From contig QIAR01000104.1 in assembly GCA_003225595.1 (NCBI GenBank), positions 1 to 14,798 on the forward strand: a stretch of DNA of 14,798 bases. The letters are read 5' to 3'. The notes below the pieces were generated by a model. That model was not told the origin of the DNA and did no database searches. It was given only the letters and a program-made list of their open reading frames with translations. A program made the translations under genes and the position numbers. Positions 14,381-14,798 of the stretch are shown piece by piece. Every line of letters begins with the position of its first letter. Position 1 is the stretch's first letter. This stretch comes from Acidobacteriota bacterium. GTDB lineage: Bacteria; Acidobacteriota; Terriglobia; Terriglobales; Acidobacteriaceae.

Positions 14381-14397
14381 CCTGCTGGTTCAGCAGG
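14381..14397. repeat. Inverted repeat CCTGCTG-GTT-CAGCAGG
   Basis: Perfect 7-bp stem with a 3-nt loop in the divergent spacer. Neither strand has a T tract after it, so it is not an intrinsic terminator. It may be an operator or a leader hairpin of the plus-strand gene starting at 14461. Confidence 0.4.
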
Positions 14398-14444
14398 CTT
14401 GGCGATCGGAAGACAATTTGACCCTCTGCTCAACGCATCTTACG

Positions 14445-14462
14445 ATGTAGGCAGTTCTACAT
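14445..14462 (+). promoter_or_regulatory. Hairpin covering the start codon of the rightmost gene
   Basis: ATGTAG (14445-14450), loop GCAGTT, CTACAT (14457-14462): perfect 6-bp inverted repeat. The 3' arm takes in AT of the ATG at 14461, and the 5' arm holds the TAGG that is the only ribosome-site candidate. It could reduce initiation, but the stem is short and AU-rich. Confidence 0.3.
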
Positions 14463-14798
14463 GGCCCAACCAGTCTTTTATGATGCCCGTCGCGCCCGCT
14501 GGAAACGAATCCGGCGCCTATTTGACGTGCTCGGCGTCACTATCACGCTGTTGATCATCTTTTTTGTCTACACCGCAGTCCGGAACGAGAAACTCCCCGA
14601 ATTGCTCCTGCCTCAACAGAAGCGTCCTTATCGCGCCCTGAAAGAAAAGGAAAAGGAGAGGGCGAAGGAGCACCGCCGGCTGTTGGCCCGCCGCACCCAT
14701 CGCAAGTCCAAGACCGCTCCCTCGCAGGTCAAGCTCAACGCTGAGGAGGGAATCCGGGCCGCCTTCTATGCGCCCTACGATGCGGCCAGCTTTTCGTC
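14461..14798 (+). CDS. Membrane-anchored protein, N-terminus of a probable large polysaccharide-modifying enzyme (runs off right edge)
   Basis: First 112 residues, open to the window edge. A basic cytoplasmic N-terminus (FYDARRARWKRIRR), one TM anchor (~22-40, VLGVTITLLIIFFVYTAV), then a highly charged linker (RPYRALKEKEKERAKEHRR) on the periplasmic side, then EGIRAAFYAPYDAASFS. The last segment resembles the first strand of a GH18-like barrel as I recall it from Acidobacteria and relatives, in large (~1,100 aa) proteins combining a GH18-like domain, a NodB polysaccharide deacetylase and a GT2 synthase. Only the TM, linker and this strand are visible here, so the multidomain reading is inference. 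ATG 14461 is supported by FYD..RRRW-type conservation in that group and a weak TAGG. Divergent from the GT39-like gene, suggesting shared control of cell-surface glycans. Confidence 0.7.
   Translation, partial: MAQPVFYDARRARWKRIRRLFDVLGVTITLLIIFFVYTAVRNEKLPELLLPQQKRPYRALKEKEKERAKEHRRLLARRTHRKSKTAPSQVKLNAEEGIRAAFYAPYDAASFS

Overview
The window reads as a chromosomal exopolysaccharide/capsule locus, most likely from an Acidobacteriota (Terriglobia-type) genome. That assignment is inference. It rests on a TonB-dependent receptor C-terminus of the kind abundant in that phylum (12545-12868), a NusG-like gene inside a Wza/Wzz cluster, a putative membrane-anchored polysaccharide-modifying protein at the right edge, and moderately high GC. 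No rRNA, tRNA, CRISPR array, insertion sequence or integrase was seen.

Layout. Left edge: the 5' end of a dTDP-glucose 4,6-dehydratase gene (rfbB/rmlB, minus strand). It is separated by a strong intrinsic terminator (248-268) from a long minus-strand operon running from about 11146 down to 440. In transcription order the operon holds: outer-membrane export protein (Wza family), Wzz/GumC chain-length protein, a CpsD-like BY-kinase homologue that has lost its ATP-binding motifs, a NusG-family antiterminator (RfaH/UpxY type), a polyprenyl glycosylphosphotransferase (initiating enzyme), a Wzy/WaaL-type membrane protein, a GT4 glycosyltransferase, and a tandem GT4-GT4 fusion. Genes from the initiating enzyme onward are tightly packed or overlap. 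Divergent from it (11686-12396, plus strand) is a NarL/LuxR-type regulator whose receiver domain has lost the phosphoacceptor Asp and the conserved Lys. The ~540-bp divergent region carries candidate promoter and operator dyads.

Right part: a minus-strand terminator (12507-12524), a decayed TonB-dependent receptor C-terminus (12545-12868), a GT39/PMT_2-like membrane glycosyltransferase (12869-14221), and a divergent plus-strand gene starting at 14461 that runs off the window (N-terminal TM anchor).

How it fits together: the initiating enzyme loads a sugar-phosphate on undecaprenyl phosphate, the three GT4 domains extend the unit, the Wzy-like protein polymerises or ligates it, Wzz sets length and Wza exports. 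dTDP-sugars come from the rfbB side. No Wzx flippase is in the window. The most unusual theme is that both signalling components (BY-kinase homologue and response regulator) look catalytically dead. Beside them are a mid-operon NusG paralogue with a structured leader and a 10-nt ops-like sequence upstream, which suggests control by elongation/antitermination rather than by phosphorylation.
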